NCBI RefSeq assembly: GCF_018141185.1
Contig: NZ_CP058560.1
Location: forward strand, 744,001 to 808,000
Source: Methanobacterium alkalithermotolerans
Lineage (GTDB): Archaea > Methanobacteriota > Methanobacteria > Methanobacteriales > Methanobacteriaceae
Length of the DNA: 64,000 nt
Reading direction: 5' to 3'
How positions within the stretch are numbered: the first letter of the stretch is position 1; each line of letters starts with the position of its first letter. The notes beneath the pieces are model-generated. The model searched no databases and was not told the origin of the DNA. It saw only the letters and a list, made by a program, of their open reading frames with translations. This document shows, piece by piece, positions 37,492-46,577 of this stretch. The translations under genes were made by a program, and so were the position numbers.

Positions 37492-37983
37492 TTATTTACG
37501 ACCCACCCTTAAAGCAATAAGTCCAAAAATAATAAACGCCAGACCAATTATTGCTCCTAAAAAGAGTGGATTTAATGCCAGAGATGCAACCAGCAAGTAC
37601 AGAATACCCAGGATAACACTGATAAGTCCCGAATACTTTTTATATTTGCTGTCCTGGGATGCAGATAATATCAGAATCCCGGCAATTAATAGCAGTATTC
37701 CAGTTACAAACAGATATGAACCTGCTAAATATTCTATGCTAAATATCTGAAATATCATGGAGAGTCCAATTGCCAGAGAAATTATGGCAAAAATTCCCCA
37801 TACCAGGGCCGTGCTTTGATTAAATTTTCGATCTTTAAAAGCATTAATCGCCATCCATACACCCAAACCAGTTAGGATGAATCCAGATACAATACCTATT
37901 GCTACCAGTCCTAAAGCAGGGCTAATTAAAAGAATTATGCCTAGTATAAGTGCAATAGCACCCATTAAATTAAATTTCACCAT
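37492..37983 (-). CDS. DUF308/HdeD-like small membrane protein
   Basis: A 163-residue protein of six closely packed hydrophobic helices, rich in Gly and Ile/Leu, ending in a basic tail (RVGRK). This is the HdeD/DUF308 pattern of paired short helices. The bacterial HdeD is linked to acid resistance, but methanogen members have no known role. The ATG at 37983 follows GGGTGATATT. It stands alone on the minus strand with its own terminator. Confidence 0.82.
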   Translation of the reverse strand: MVKFNLMGAIALILGIILLISPALGLVAIGIVSGFILTGLGVWMAINAFKDRKFNQSTALVWGIFAIISLAIGLSMIFQIFSIEYLAGSYLFVTGILLLIAGILILSASQDSKYKKYSGLISVILGILYLLVASLALNPLFLGAIIGLAFIIFGLIALRVGRK

Positions 37984-38124
37984 AATATCACCCGATTTTT
38001 ATATTATTCTAATTCTATAATTAATTATGTAAATTAATGGATAAAATTTTTTTTAAAAAATTATATGCCCCTGTCCCCACCTTTATTATGAAGTTTAATT
38101 CATTAGTAATTAAGTTAATAAAAC

Positions 38125-38955
38125 TCAAAGGGGTATCCCTATTAATTCAAATAATCCTGATAATTTAAGGGCAATGAAAATCAATATAACTGCAAATAAG
38201 TATCTTAACTGTTTTTCAGGTATTTTGTGTGCATAGTATGAGCCTAAATATGCCAAAGGGATGCTGAAGATAGATAACAGCAAGAATTGCAATAAATTAA
38301 CATAACCGGCAGAATAGGGAGGTAGGTTAGGGATATTTAATCCCTGGTAAATATAAGAAAGTATGCCCCCTACAGAAGTAAGGAGAATAACCACAGTAGA
38401 TGTTCCTACTGCTTCTAGCATACTAAATCCAAGCAAAATTAACATTACAGGAACTAGAATTACACCTCCCCCAATGCCCAGAAGGCCAGAACAGACACCT
38501 GCCAAAAAACCCCAAAACAAAAGATGGTAGGGGTTTAAATTTTTAGTTTTACCTCCCGGTACTTTCTGGTATTTTAAAATTTGATAGGCGACAAAAAATA
38601 GCAATATTGAAAAAATAAATGTCAAAATATTGGCCGGAGTTATAGAAGCTATGTAACCACCGATAAAGCCTCCTGAAAAACCTGTTATCCCCATATAAAT
38701 AGCAGGTTTCAATAGGACACATTTATTACAGTAATGACGATATGAGCCACTAATAGCGGTGGGTAAAATAACGGCTAAGCTGGTTCCAAATGCTATGCGG
38801 ATGGCCATGTCAGGACTAATACCGGTAGATTGTAATAAAAAAAATTGGATAGGAACCATCAAGAATCCACCACCCACCCCTAATAGTCCTGTGGAAAATC
38901 CAACTACCGCCCCGGTGATTAATAAAATTATAATAAATTCTAAAAAAGTTTCCAT
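38125..38955 (-). CDS. TauE/SafE-family anion exporter
   Basis: A 276-residue protein with eight predicted membrane helices in two repeats, each opening with the family Gly-rich motif: GFSTGLLGVGGGFLMVP and GVCSGLLGIGGGVILVP. Members export sulfite, sulfoacetate or other organosulfur anions. No sulfonate genes are nearby, so the substrate is open. The Met at 38955 is chosen because the preceding 16 residues, from an ATG at 39003, would add an extra hydrophobic stretch; neither start has a clear ribosome site. Confidence 0.85.
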   Translation of the reverse strand: METFLEFIIILLITGAVVGFSTGLLGVGGGFLMVPIQFFLLQSTGISPDMAIRIAFGTSLAVILPTAISGSYRHYCNKCVLLKPAIYMGITGFSGGFIGGYIASITPANILTFIFSILLFFVAYQILKYQKVPGGKTKNLNPYHLLFWGFLAGVCSGLLGIGGGVILVPVMLILLGFSMLEAVGTSTVVILLTSVGGILSYIYQGLNIPNLPPYSAGYVNLLQFLLLSIFSIPLAYLGSYYAHKIPEKQLRYLFAVILIFIALKLSGLFELIGIPL

Positions 38956-39185
38956 AAATTTAATATAAAAAAGAATAAATAAAATGTTTGTGAAACTAAT
39001 CATTTAATTTGAAGATAATATTTCTTCAAATCCAATTAAAATGTATATATACCGATTAAAATTTTTTTAAGTTAGTACTGCATCAGTATTAATCTTTAAT
39101 TTCTATTTGCAAATAGTGGGCAATTATTAAAAAATACTGCCTGAATTCCATGCTACTCTAAAATATTTTTAAATTTGGTGATCTA

Positions 39186-40214
39186 TTGAAAATTAACCGG
39201 CTTGTTTTTTTAGGTTTAATCATGATAACAATAGGATTGGTCCTATTTTTAACAGAATTTATCAACCATTTTATAAGGCCCTTCACCCACATCTTTCTGA
39301 TGGGATCCTCAAAAGGAAAAGACATTATGTTTTTTTGTTTAATGGGGAGTATGTTAATTATTAGCCCTCTTTTTTCTCCAAAAAGTTATCTTAATCAAAA
39401 AATACGTACTATTAAGCCCTTTGAAAAATGGGAAAAAAATGATTTTTTGAAGATGGCTATTATAATAGTTTTATTTATCTATATAATGGGAATTATTCTG
39501 GAAATCTACTTGAGAATAAATGCCGGCGTTTCCTTATTTACCACCTTTGTTTCACTAAATCCCAGTCCCAGTACTAGCAGTATTTTGCATAGCCATATGT
39601 TTAAAGGTGCAATAAGTCCTTTTTTGAATTCATTTATATCCACTAATTCTAGTATCCACACCGGAGGATCATTATCAAGTTATATACCTGATGCAGGCTG
39701 GATAATTTTATTAGCTATCCCGGTAGTTTATTTAGGAGGCATGCTTTCCCTGGGAGATAGGAGAGAATACCACAAACTCATTGTCTTATTTGCCCTTACA
39801 ACAAGTATTATTGGAATGATTGATGGGGGATTATTATCAACACCAGCCCTGGTGGGATTATCAGGTCTCTTAGGAATGTCTGCTCTTAAAATGCCCTTTT
39901 CATTTAAAAATTTAATTAGTCCCACCATTATAATTGCCTTTTTAATTATTTTAAGGGTTATTTTAGGACTTTTTGCTTCATTCCCTGATTATTATGAAGT
40001 GACCATTATTGATGCTCCCGAGGATTTAAAACTCTTAGATTATAATATTTTGTCCTCCCAGGTTGTTAATAATAAAACTATCATTACCCTGGATTCAAAT
40101 TATAATGAGATACACCTGATTAATGATTTGGCCTCATCACTGGAAGGGAAAAGTGAAGTATTTTTTATTTCCTGGAATTTCTATTCCTTTTTTGGGAATA
40201 CAGCTTATTCTTAA
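39186..40214 (+). CDS. Polytopic membrane protein of unknown function
   Basis: A 342-residue protein with about eight hydrophobic segments (near 7-25, 47-63, 88-107, a re-entrant stretch near 160-190, 195-270) and a soluble C-terminal end of about 75 residues with alternating strands (DYYEVTIIDAPEDLKLLDYNI, NKTIITLDSNY). The Ser/Thr/Pro-rich loop at about 120-160 is probably extracellular. I recognise no family. TTG start behind GGTGATCTA. It precedes the two-domain glycosyltransferase by 75 bases on the same strand, so a role in glycan assembly or export is possible but unproven. Confidence 0.7.
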   Translation: MKINRLVFLGLIMITIGLVLFLTEFINHFIRPFTHIFLMGSSKGKDIMFFCLMGSMLIISPLFSPKSYLNQKIRTIKPFEKWEKNDFLKMAIIIVLFIYIMGIILEIYLRINAGVSLFTTFVSLNPSPSTSSILHSHMFKGAISPFLNSFISTNSSIHTGGSLSSYIPDAGWIILLAIPVVYLGGMLSLGDRREYHKLIVLFALTTSIIGMIDGGLLSTPALVGLSGLLGMSALKMPFSFKNLISPTIIIAFLIILRVILGLFASFPDYYEVTIIDAPEDLKLLDYNILSSQVVNNKTIITLDSNYNEIHLINDLASSLEGKSEVFFISWNFYSFFGNTAYS

Positions 40215-40289
40215 ATGAAAATTAAAATGTTTTGAAATTAAGATTTTGTAATTAAAAACTAAAAAAAATCCCGGACGGGAGAAAAACAA

Positions 40290-42113
40290 ATGAAAGTTAG
40301 TATTGTCATTCCAACTTACAATGAAGAAGATTATTTACCAGAATTACTTGACAGTATAAAAAATCAGGACTTTGCAGATTATGAAATAATTATATCAGAT
40401 GCAAATTCCAGGGATAATACCCGTCAAATTGCTCAAGAATACGGCTGTAAAATAGTAGATGGCGGTTTACCGGCCCTGGGTAGAAATAAAGGAGCTAAAG
40501 TTGCTCAAGGAGAATTAATATTATTTTTAGACTCTGATTTGATTCTTTCACCCAGTTATTTACATAATGCAGTTGAAGAATTTGAAGATAAAAAGCTGGG
40601 GATTGCCATATCCCAGATGATTCCCCTTTCTGATAAAAAAAGAGATAAAGTACTGCATGAATTTGCAAACAGATTCATGATAATGGTGGAATCCATCAAA
40701 CCACATGGGGCAGGTTGTTATGGTATCATAACCCGCAGAAGTTTGCATGAAGAGGTAAATGGTTTTAATGAATCACTTGATTTTGGCGAGGATAGTGATT
40801 ATATTGAGAGGATAGGAAGAATAAGTAAGTTTAAAGTTTTAAGAAAAGCTCACGTCCTGGTATCTACCCGCAGGCTTGAAAAAGAAGGATTAAAGAGTTT
40901 GGCCATGAAATACACTAAAAGTACAGTATATGACTTTATGGGTAAAAAAATCACAGCTGAAGAGCTGAATTATAATTTTGGTTATGAAGAAGAAGTTTCA
41001 GATAAATTAAATTCAGAAAATATCGCTTCATCAGCCAATAGTCCGGTGAATAATGGTAAAAAAAGGGTTATTTATTCAGTTTGTGGGGAAGGGATGGGGC
41101 ATGCCATTCGAAGTGGGGTTCTGCTGGAAGAACTAAATTCTCACTACGATTTAATGATTTTTGCCAGCGACCGAGCTTACCACTATCTCTCTAAAAAGTT
41201 TGATAATGTTTATGAAATATATGGTTTTAATACAGTATATGAAGATAACCGGGTGAAAAATAAAAAAACATTTGTTAGATCCATGAAAAGCTTGCCCCGG
41301 GATTTAAAAGAGAATTTGAAGTTATTATATAAAATTGCCCGGGATTTTAAACCACATGTTATCGTATCTGATTTTGAGTTCTATGCCAGTCTTTTGAGTA
41401 ATGTACTTAGAATTCCCCTGATTAGTATTGATAACATGCATATAATTACCCAGGGAAAAATAGAATATCCTTCCAAGTTTAAAAAAGATAAGCTTAAAGC
41501 TGAAGCTGTTGTCCGGTCTTTCATTGTGAGACCGGAGCGATTTATTATCATGAGTTATTTTTTCCCTCCCTTAAAAAACAAAAAATCAGTTATTTATCCT
41601 CCTGTTTTAAGAAAAGAAATAATCAATCTCCAGCCAGCATATTGGGATTATATACTGGTATATCAAACCAGTACCTCTAATTTAAAGTTAATTGAAGTAC
41701 TTAAAAAAACTCCTTATAATTTTGTGATTTATGGATTCGACAAGGCCCAGAAAAATGAAAATCTCCATTTCAAGATTTTTAATGAAAATGAATTCTTTAA
41801 TGATCTGGAAAATAGTCAGGCCATTATAAGTAATGGCGGGTTTGGATTGATTAGTGAAGCCCTTTACCTGAAAAAACCGGTTTACAGCATTCCCGTACAG
41901 GGCCAGTTTGAGCAGATACTTAATGCCGTTTATCTTCAAAAATCAGGTTATGGTGAATTCCATGAACATATAAGTCTTGAATCTTTACAATTATTCCTGG
42001 AAAATCTTTCAAAATATCAGGAAAATCTTTCAACATACCAGGGAGTGGGTAATGAAGAGATAATTAAAGAGCTTACCTGTTCTATAGAAAGATATTCTAA
42101 AGAATATAAGTGA
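40290..42113 (+). CDS. Fused glycosyltransferase: GT2 domain plus GT28/MurG-like domain
   Basis: A 607-residue cytoplasmic or membrane-associated enzyme with two catalytic modules. Residues 1-235 are a GT-A fold family 2 transferase: SIVIPTYNEEDYLPELL, the metal-binding DSD at 81-83, and GFNESLDFGEDSDYIERI with the acid/base. A linker (about 236-256) leads to a GT-B module starting KKRVIYSVCGEGMGHAIRS (258-276) that ends in the nucleotide-sugar site AIISNGGFGLISEAL. A short tandem peptide repeat, ENLSKYQ and ENLSTYQ, is near the C terminus. The fusion suggests two successive sugar transfers to one lipid or glycan acceptor. ATG after CGGGAG. Confidence 0.88.
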   Translation: MKVSIVIPTYNEEDYLPELLDSIKNQDFADYEIIISDANSRDNTRQIAQEYGCKIVDGGLPALGRNKGAKVAQGELILFLDSDLILSPSYLHNAVEEFEDKKLGIAISQMIPLSDKKRDKVLHEFANRFMIMVESIKPHGAGCYGIITRRSLHEEVNGFNESLDFGEDSDYIERIGRISKFKVLRKAHVLVSTRRLEKEGLKSLAMKYTKSTVYDFMGKKITAEELNYNFGYEEEVSDKLNSENIASSANSPVNNGKKRVIYSVCGEGMGHAIRSGVLLEELNSHYDLMIFASDRAYHYLSKKFDNVYEIYGFNTVYEDNRVKNKKTFVRSMKSLPRDLKENLKLLYKIARDFKPHVIVSDFEFYASLLSNVLRIPLISIDNMHIITQGKIEYPSKFKKDKLKAEAVVRSFIVRPERFIIMSYFFPPLKNKKSVIYPPVLRKEIINLQPAYWDYILVYQTSTSNLKLIEVLKKTPYNFVIYGFDKAQKNENLHFKIFNENEFFNDLENSQAIISNGGFGLISEALYLKKPVYSIPVQGQFEQILNAVYLQKSGYGEFHEHISLESLQLFLENLSKYQENLSTYQGVGNEEIIKELTCSIERYSKEYK

Positions 42114-42177
42114 TATGGAATAATAAATCGCAAAAATAGTGCTTAGATTAAAAAAATAAAAAATTATGGGTATTTTT

Positions 42178-43110
42178 TTATAAAGTTACACCCATATCCA
42201 GTTGTTCTGTTAGTTCTTTGTAACGGTTTCGGATGGTAACCTCGGTTACACCGGCAATATCTGCCACATCTCTTTGAGTTTTTCTTTCTCCTAAGAGAAC
42301 TGAGGCAATATATAGTGCGGCAGCAGCTACACCCGTAGGGCCTCTTCCAGAAGTAAGACCTTTTTCCATAGCCTTTTCAATGATTTCAATTGCTTTAGAT
42401 TGTACTTCCCCAGATAATCCTAATTCACTGGCAAAACGAGGTACATAATCCACGGGAGAGGTTGGTGGTAATTTGATGTTAAGTTCCCTGGTTAAAAACC
42501 GGTAGGTCCTTCCAACTTCTTTTTTACTCACCCTGGAGACCTCTGCTATTTCATCCAGTGTACGGGGCACATTACATCTCCTGCAGGCGGCGTAAAGTGA
42601 TGCAGCTACCACTCCTTCGATACTTCTTCCCCGGATTAGTTTATTTTCCACTGCACTACGATAGACCACTGAGGCAGCTTCTCTCACACTTCGTGGGAGT
42701 CCCAGACGGGAAGAATCCCTATCAAGTTCACTGAGTGCAAAGGCCAGGTTTCTCTCAGTAGCGCCGGAAATTCTTATTTTCCTCTGCCATTTCCGAAGAC
42801 GGTACCATTGGGCTCTGTTTCGAGCAGGAATATCACGTCCATAAATATCCTTGTTTCTCCAATCAATCATGGTGGAAAGACCCTTATCGTGAATGGTATA
42901 GGTTATAGGTGCTCCTACTCTGGTTCTTTTGTCTCTTTGTTCGTGATCGAATGCTCTCCATTCCGGACCCATATCCACCAGGTTATCATCTATAACCAGG
43001 CCGCATCCTCCACAGACTATCTCTGCTCTTTCGTAATCTCCAATCAGATCTTCAGATCCACATTCTGGACATTTTGTTTCCTTTTCTGTTTCAGAAACAT
43101 CGTTTTTCAT
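42178..43110 (-). CDS. tfb: Transcription initiation factor TFB
   Basis: Archaeal TFIIB that bridges TBP-DNA and RNA polymerase. The 310-residue protein has the N-terminal zinc ribbon with Cys14, Cys17, Cys33 and Cys36, the B-finger region FDHEQRDKRTRVGAP, and two cyclin-like repeats, the second closing with the DNA-contacting helix DIAGVTEVTIRNRYKEL. Its ATG overlaps the gar1 stop by four bases, so gar1 and tfb are one transcription unit. Confidence 0.97.
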   Translation of the reverse strand: MKNDVSETEKETKCPECGSEDLIGDYERAEIVCGGCGLVIDDNLVDMGPEWRAFDHEQRDKRTRVGAPITYTIHDKGLSTMIDWRNKDIYGRDIPARNRAQWYRLRKWQRKIRISGATERNLAFALSELDRDSSRLGLPRSVREAASVVYRSAVENKLIRGRSIEGVVAASLYAACRRCNVPRTLDEIAEVSRVSKKEVGRTYRFLTRELNIKLPPTSPVDYVPRFASELGLSGEVQSKAIEIIEKAMEKGLTSGRGPTGVAAAALYIASVLLGERKTQRDVADIAGVTEVTIRNRYKELTEQLDMGVTL

Positions 43111-43385
43111 TTCTTGCTTCGTTTTTTACGCCCCCATTTTTTCACAGGTTTTGATGGTATATATAAAACTGCTCCAACCAGGCTATCTAACTTTTTAGAA
43201 TTGGATCCACGATTAGGTTTGATGGTAATGTATGGTTCTTTAGTAGGTCCAAATACATCGTGTATTTTCCCCACCCTTTTTTTATTCTCAGAAAAAACAG
43301 GTAATCCTAGAGCGGGAGTTTGACTGGATCTAACAATGATATTTCCCTTGTTAGAGACATGTGAAATATTTCCTAAAATTTTCAT
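43107..43385 (-). CDS. gar1: H/ACA snoRNP protein Gar1
   Basis: Subunit of the H/ACA ribonucleoprotein that guides rRNA pseudouridylation with Cbf5, Nop10 and L7Ae. The 92-residue protein has the six-stranded barrel pattern (GKIHDVFGPTKEPYITIKP) and a highly basic tail (KKWGRKKRSKK). It overlaps tfb by four bases; the gar1-tfb pairing is widely conserved in euryarchaea. A promoter with BRE and TATA lies 45-60 bases upstream. Confidence 0.93.
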   Translation of the reverse strand: MKILGNISHVSNKGNIIVRSSQTPALGLPVFSENKKRVGKIHDVFGPTKEPYITIKPNRGSNSKKLDSLVGAVLYIPSKPVKKWGRKKRSKK

Positions 43386-43428
43386 ATTATAAACCGAAAA
43401 TGTTATATATACTCTTAATTTGACTAAG

Positions 43429-43446
43429 TTATATATAAATGTTTCG
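43429..43446 (-). promoter_or_regulatory. BRE/TATA promoter of gar1-tfb
   Basis: On the minus strand the sequence reads a purine-rich BRE, CGAAAC, then ATTTATATATAA, a near-ideal archaeal TATA box centred near 43435. With the usual spacing of about 25 bases, transcription would start near 43410 and leave a leader of about 25 bases before the gar1 ATG. A second TATA-like element at 43402-43411 is too close to the start codon to be the main one. Confidence 0.6.
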
Positions 43447-43584
43447 ATAACAATATATAATATAATTAATTATTATAAAAGTATTTTGTGCTTTATATGA
43501 ATAAAAGACACTTATATGGCTTTTTAAATCCATGTTTCCCTTAAAACGGACGTATTAATTTGATAAAAGTAATAATTTTAGATA

Positions 43585-44673
43585 TTATGATGCATCTGGC
43601 TTTTTATCCGCCACAATAATTTTACCATAATAAAAAGCAGCAAATGCACCAATCATGGTGGGTATAATATAACTGGCCAATCTATCAATTATACTGGCGG
43701 CCATTACCACATCCGCAGATATGCCCACCACTGCAAATAATCCCACCAGAGTTGCTTCCCTCAATCCTAAAGACCCCGGGAGGATGGGTAGAAGTGATAT
43801 CAAAATACCTACCGTATAAATAATAACCAGAGCAATTGCCGGGGGTTGAACCCCTACAGCCAGAAAGCAAACATACAGTCGGGTCATGTCCACCCCCCAC
43901 ATGCCAAAAGATAATAAAACACCTATTATCAATACTTTACGATCTTTTAAGGCCATAGTAAATCCGGTGGTAAATCGGTTGATATAAAAGATTAATTTAT
44001 CACTGATATCATGAAAATGAATCTCTTTTCTGGTAATTTTTAAAAAGAAAGGAAAAACAGATCGAGCAATAGATAGAGTTATTTTCTGGGCTATCCTTTG
44101 ATTCGAACCGGCATAAACCACCAGACTAAAGAATATAATAGTAATTATTATCAGTGCCGTGACAATTAGTCTGGTCCAGATAGATATGTTCCAGCTTAAT
44201 ATCAAAACTGCTGCTAGAATAGATATGATTATAAATGGTAAAAATTCAAAAACTCGATCAGCCGTGGAAGATGCGAATCCAATTTCAAAGGGAGTTCCTT
44301 TTATTTCCCTTAAAAGATAGGCGCGAAGTGGTTCTCCTCCTGCAGCACCAGGAGTAATGTTATTCCCAAATATACTGGCAAAAAGCATTACCAGAACACT
44401 ACTATAACGGGGAGACTTATCCACCAGATCCAGGATTAATTTCCATCGAAGGGCCCATAGTAAAAATATGAATGTTTGCAAAACAAAATTTAAAGCCAAA
44501 AACCATAAATTAGTTCTTTCTAAAGCCGATATTATATCTCCCAATCCTGCTAGAGCAGTTATAGCAAAGATTAGTGCTGCAGCAGCTAAAAAGGAAATTA
44601 TTATCTCTTTTTTATGATCTTTTATAAAAGCATAATAATCCTGTTTTTTTATATTAGTATCTGATGAAGACAT
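43585..44673 (-). CDS. UPF0104/AglD-like lysylphosphatidylglycerol synthase-family membrane protein
   Basis: A 362-residue protein with eight or so membrane helices and the conserved FGNNITPGAAGGEPLRAYLL and FASSTADRVFEF motifs of the UPF0104 (LPG synthase transmembrane, flippase-like) family. Its bacterial relatives transfer or flip lipids; archaeal members are often called AglD-like. The C-terminal LPILPGSLGLREATLVGLF is also typical. ATG after GAGGCC. Last gene of an operon with the DUF211 and RraA genes (16-base spacing). Confidence 0.85.
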   Translation of the reverse strand: MSSSDTNIKKQDYYAFIKDHKKEIIISFLAAAALIFAITALAGLGDIISALERTNLWFLALNFVLQTFIFLLWALRWKLILDLVDKSPRYSSVLVMLFASIFGNNITPGAAGGEPLRAYLLREIKGTPFEIGFASSTADRVFEFLPFIIISILAAVLILSWNISIWTRLIVTALIIITIIFFSLVVYAGSNQRIAQKITLSIARSVFPFFLKITRKEIHFHDISDKLIFYINRFTTGFTMALKDRKVLIIGVLLSFGMWGVDMTRLYVCFLAVGVQPPAIALVIIYTVGILISLLPILPGSLGLREATLVGLFAVVGISADVVMAASIIDRLASYIIPTMIGAFAAFYYGKIIVADKKPDAS

Positions 44674-44689
44674 AAAAGGCCTCTTTTAA

Positions 44690-45352
44690 TTAAATATTCA
44701 AAATTTCAGATAGAGGCTTGCCTTCCTCAATCTGTTTTACTATAACATTTTCACGTTTTTTTATTTCTTCAGCGACTTCCATAACCTCTATGAAGTTTTC
44801 TCGGGGTACAACCACCACACCACATTCATCACCAAATAAGTAATCCCCGGGATGAACCATGGTTCCCTGACAATCCAGTTTAATATTTATTTTTCCCTCA
44901 TTTCGAGGCCTTCCCGCATGAGGAATGACTTTCCTGGCAAATACAGGATATTTAATATTTTTAATTGAATCTAAGTCTCTACATGCACCAAAAATGATTG
45001 TTCCTGCAATTCCCTTATTTTTAGCAGCTTTAGAAGTTAGTTCCCCCCAGACAGCATTATTCTCACCTTCAGTGAAAATGAAAATTACCTCCCCTGGTAA
45101 GGCATGGTCAATTCCCCGGACGGAAGTCCCCCAATCATCATCTTTAGTAGATAAAGTTAATATATTCCCAAATAACTTTTGTCCATTAAGGGATTTTACA
45201 CCGGAGATTGTGCCCTGATTTCCTGTTACCTGCTTTAAAGAATCAGATATTTGAGGAGTGGATAAATGAGGAATCAATTTTTTGAAATCTGACTTTTCAG
45301 TGAAAAATTTATCTAATAACCTGTGAGGGGATTTTCTACGTTTTCCATCCAT
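44690..45352 (-). CDS. RraA-like protein (aldolase/regulator fold)
   Basis: A 220-residue protein of the RraA/HMG aldolase family. The ISDSLKQVTG start, the GDVxx-like segment replaced by PGEVIFIF, VWGELTSKAAKNKGIAGTIIFGACRD and the GDYLFGDECGVVVVP segment are family landmarks; the Arg and Asp of GACRDLD are the catalytic residues in HMG aldolases. In several archaea this domain is fused to hexulose-6-phosphate synthase, but here it stands alone. Substrate unknown. It is six bases from the DUF211 gene and 16 from the UPF0104 gene. Confidence 0.85.
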   Translation of the reverse strand: MDGKRRKSPHRLLDKFFTEKSDFKKLIPHLSTPQISDSLKQVTGNQGTISGVKSLNGQKLFGNILTLSTKDDDWGTSVRGIDHALPGEVIFIFTEGENNAVWGELTSKAAKNKGIAGTIIFGACRDLDSIKNIKYPVFARKVIPHAGRPRNEGKINIKLDCQGTMVHPGDYLFGDECGVVVVPRENFIEVMEVAEEIKKRENVIVKQIEEGKPLSEILNI

Positions 45353-45358
45353 TTTAAA

Positions 45359-45649
45359 TCAATCCTGAGGTGTTGTAACCTCTTCCACCATGGTTCTACC
45401 TGCTACTACCTCATCAACACTGTGTATAGAACCACCATACTCTTCAATAGCCCTGCTGATTTCATCAAAATTGAGGTCATTCCCCTGGATGGTGACTTTG
45501 ATATTTTCAGTTTCCTTATCAATTTCCATTAAAGTGATATTCACACCTTCCACTCCACTTAATTCACTTAAATATTTAGCATAGTAAGGTATTATTGGAT
45601 CATGGGGCTTTAAAATATCCAGAACAATTCTAATCAAACCTTTTGCCAA
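45359..45649 (-). CDS. DUF211 protein (MTH889-like)
   Basis: A 96-residue ferredoxin-fold protein of DUF211, known structurally from MTH889 of Methanothermobacter and reported to bind metal ions between subunits. The fold order is visible: LIRIVLDILKP, the strand VEGVNITLMEID, TENIKVTIQGN and YGGSIHSVDEVVAG. A TTG start at 45649 follows GGGAGGAATC. First gene of the DUF211-RraA-UPF0104 operon. Physiological role unknown. Confidence 0.88.
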   Translation of the reverse strand: MAKGLIRIVLDILKPHDPIIPYYAKYLSELSGVEGVNITLMEIDKETENIKVTIQGNDLNFDEISRAIEEYGGSIHSVDEVVAGRTMVEEVTTPQD

Positions 45650-46000
45650 TTATGATTCCTCCCAAATTTTTATTATCAGGTTATATTTATTTTACTAATA
45701 GATTAAAAAATAATTATTGGTCTTTAATTAATTTAACTTTGCATTTTCTAATTGATAAATCTATAATTCTAGAAGAGGGATTATAAGTTTTTTAGATAAA
45801 AATTTTGGATATCCCCTGCTGCTTCTCAAATTTAAATTGTCTCATTACCAGATCTACAAGGCTATAGATTTTTGTGGGAATTGTATTTTTTTTAGAATAT
45901 TAACACATCTTCAATTTTATATATGAGTTTGATTATATATTTCCTATAGATACTATTACAGTGATAATATATTTTACAGTCACCTTAAAAAGGGCTTAAC
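45650..46000. other. Divergent intergenic region
   Basis: About 350 bases between the DUF211 and UPF0292 genes. It carries the two promoters; TTTTATATATGAG near 45914 and TTATATATTTCC near 45933 are TATA candidates on the plus strand. A stretch around 45805-45924 is open in one plus-strand frame for about 40 codons but has no start site or recognisable protein. Confidence 0.35.
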
Positions 46001-46450
46001 ATGAGCTATAGGAGATTATTACGTTTAAGTGAAGAACTAGATGAATTAAAAAAGAATGGGGAAGAAGGAGTACCTATCCTTATAGAGGGCAAAAAAGATG
46101 AGGAAGCTCTTGAAAAATTAGGCATAAAAGGGGATTTTATAAAAGTTTCCGGTTCTCATCTGAAACTTTTTGAAGTTGCCGAATTAGCTGCTAATTCATC
46201 TTCAAAGGTAATTATTCTCACCGATTTTGATAAAAAAGGAAATCAATTGGCAAAAAAATTATCCAGAGATATTCAAAGCCTTGGATCCCATCCAAATTTA
46301 CAGATTAGAAAAAGAATAATGGGATTGACCCGTCGATATATCAAAGACATTGAAAGTCTTCCCAAACACATTATTCAACTGGAACTTGATGTTTATCCCC
46401 ATAGTTGCTGTATACCATCACTGTTTTCATATCGCAATTCATTAATTTAA
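46001..46450 (+). CDS. UPF0292 Toprim-domain protein
   Basis: A 149-residue protein consisting almost entirely of a Toprim fold: PILIEGKKDEEALEKLG (the catalytic Glu strand), VIILTDFDKKGNQLAKKL (the DxD strand) and basic residues at the C terminus. This is the archaeal UPF0292/5S-rRNA-maturase-like class; nuclease or RNA-processing activity is inference. It is followed by dnaG, another Toprim protein, but a 127-base spacer with its own ribosome site separates them. Confidence 0.85.
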   Translation: MSYRRLLRLSEELDELKKNGEEGVPILIEGKKDEEALEKLGIKGDFIKVSGSHLKLFEVAELAANSSSKVIILTDFDKKGNQLAKKLSRDIQSLGSHPNLQIRKRIMGLTRRYIKDIESLPKHIIQLELDVYPHSCCIPSLFSYRNSLI

Positions 46451-46577
46451 ATTTTAAAATTATAAATTGCGAATGCAAGTCTATTTGATTTGCAAATATT
46501 CAGGTAATCCTAAAACAGAATTACAAGGATAACAAATTTTATCCCTGAAAGTATCTACATTAATAGGGAGGCTTAAT

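Noticed and set aside
42808..43323. Open frame of 171 codons opposite tfb and gar1
   Set aside because: It spans the junction of two conserved genes on the other strand and shows no domain pattern beyond Phe/Cys-rich shadow sequence.
45805..45930. Forty-codon open stretch in the DUF211/UPF0292 spacer
   Set aside because: No start with a ribosome site and no family resemblance; length is within chance for this composition.
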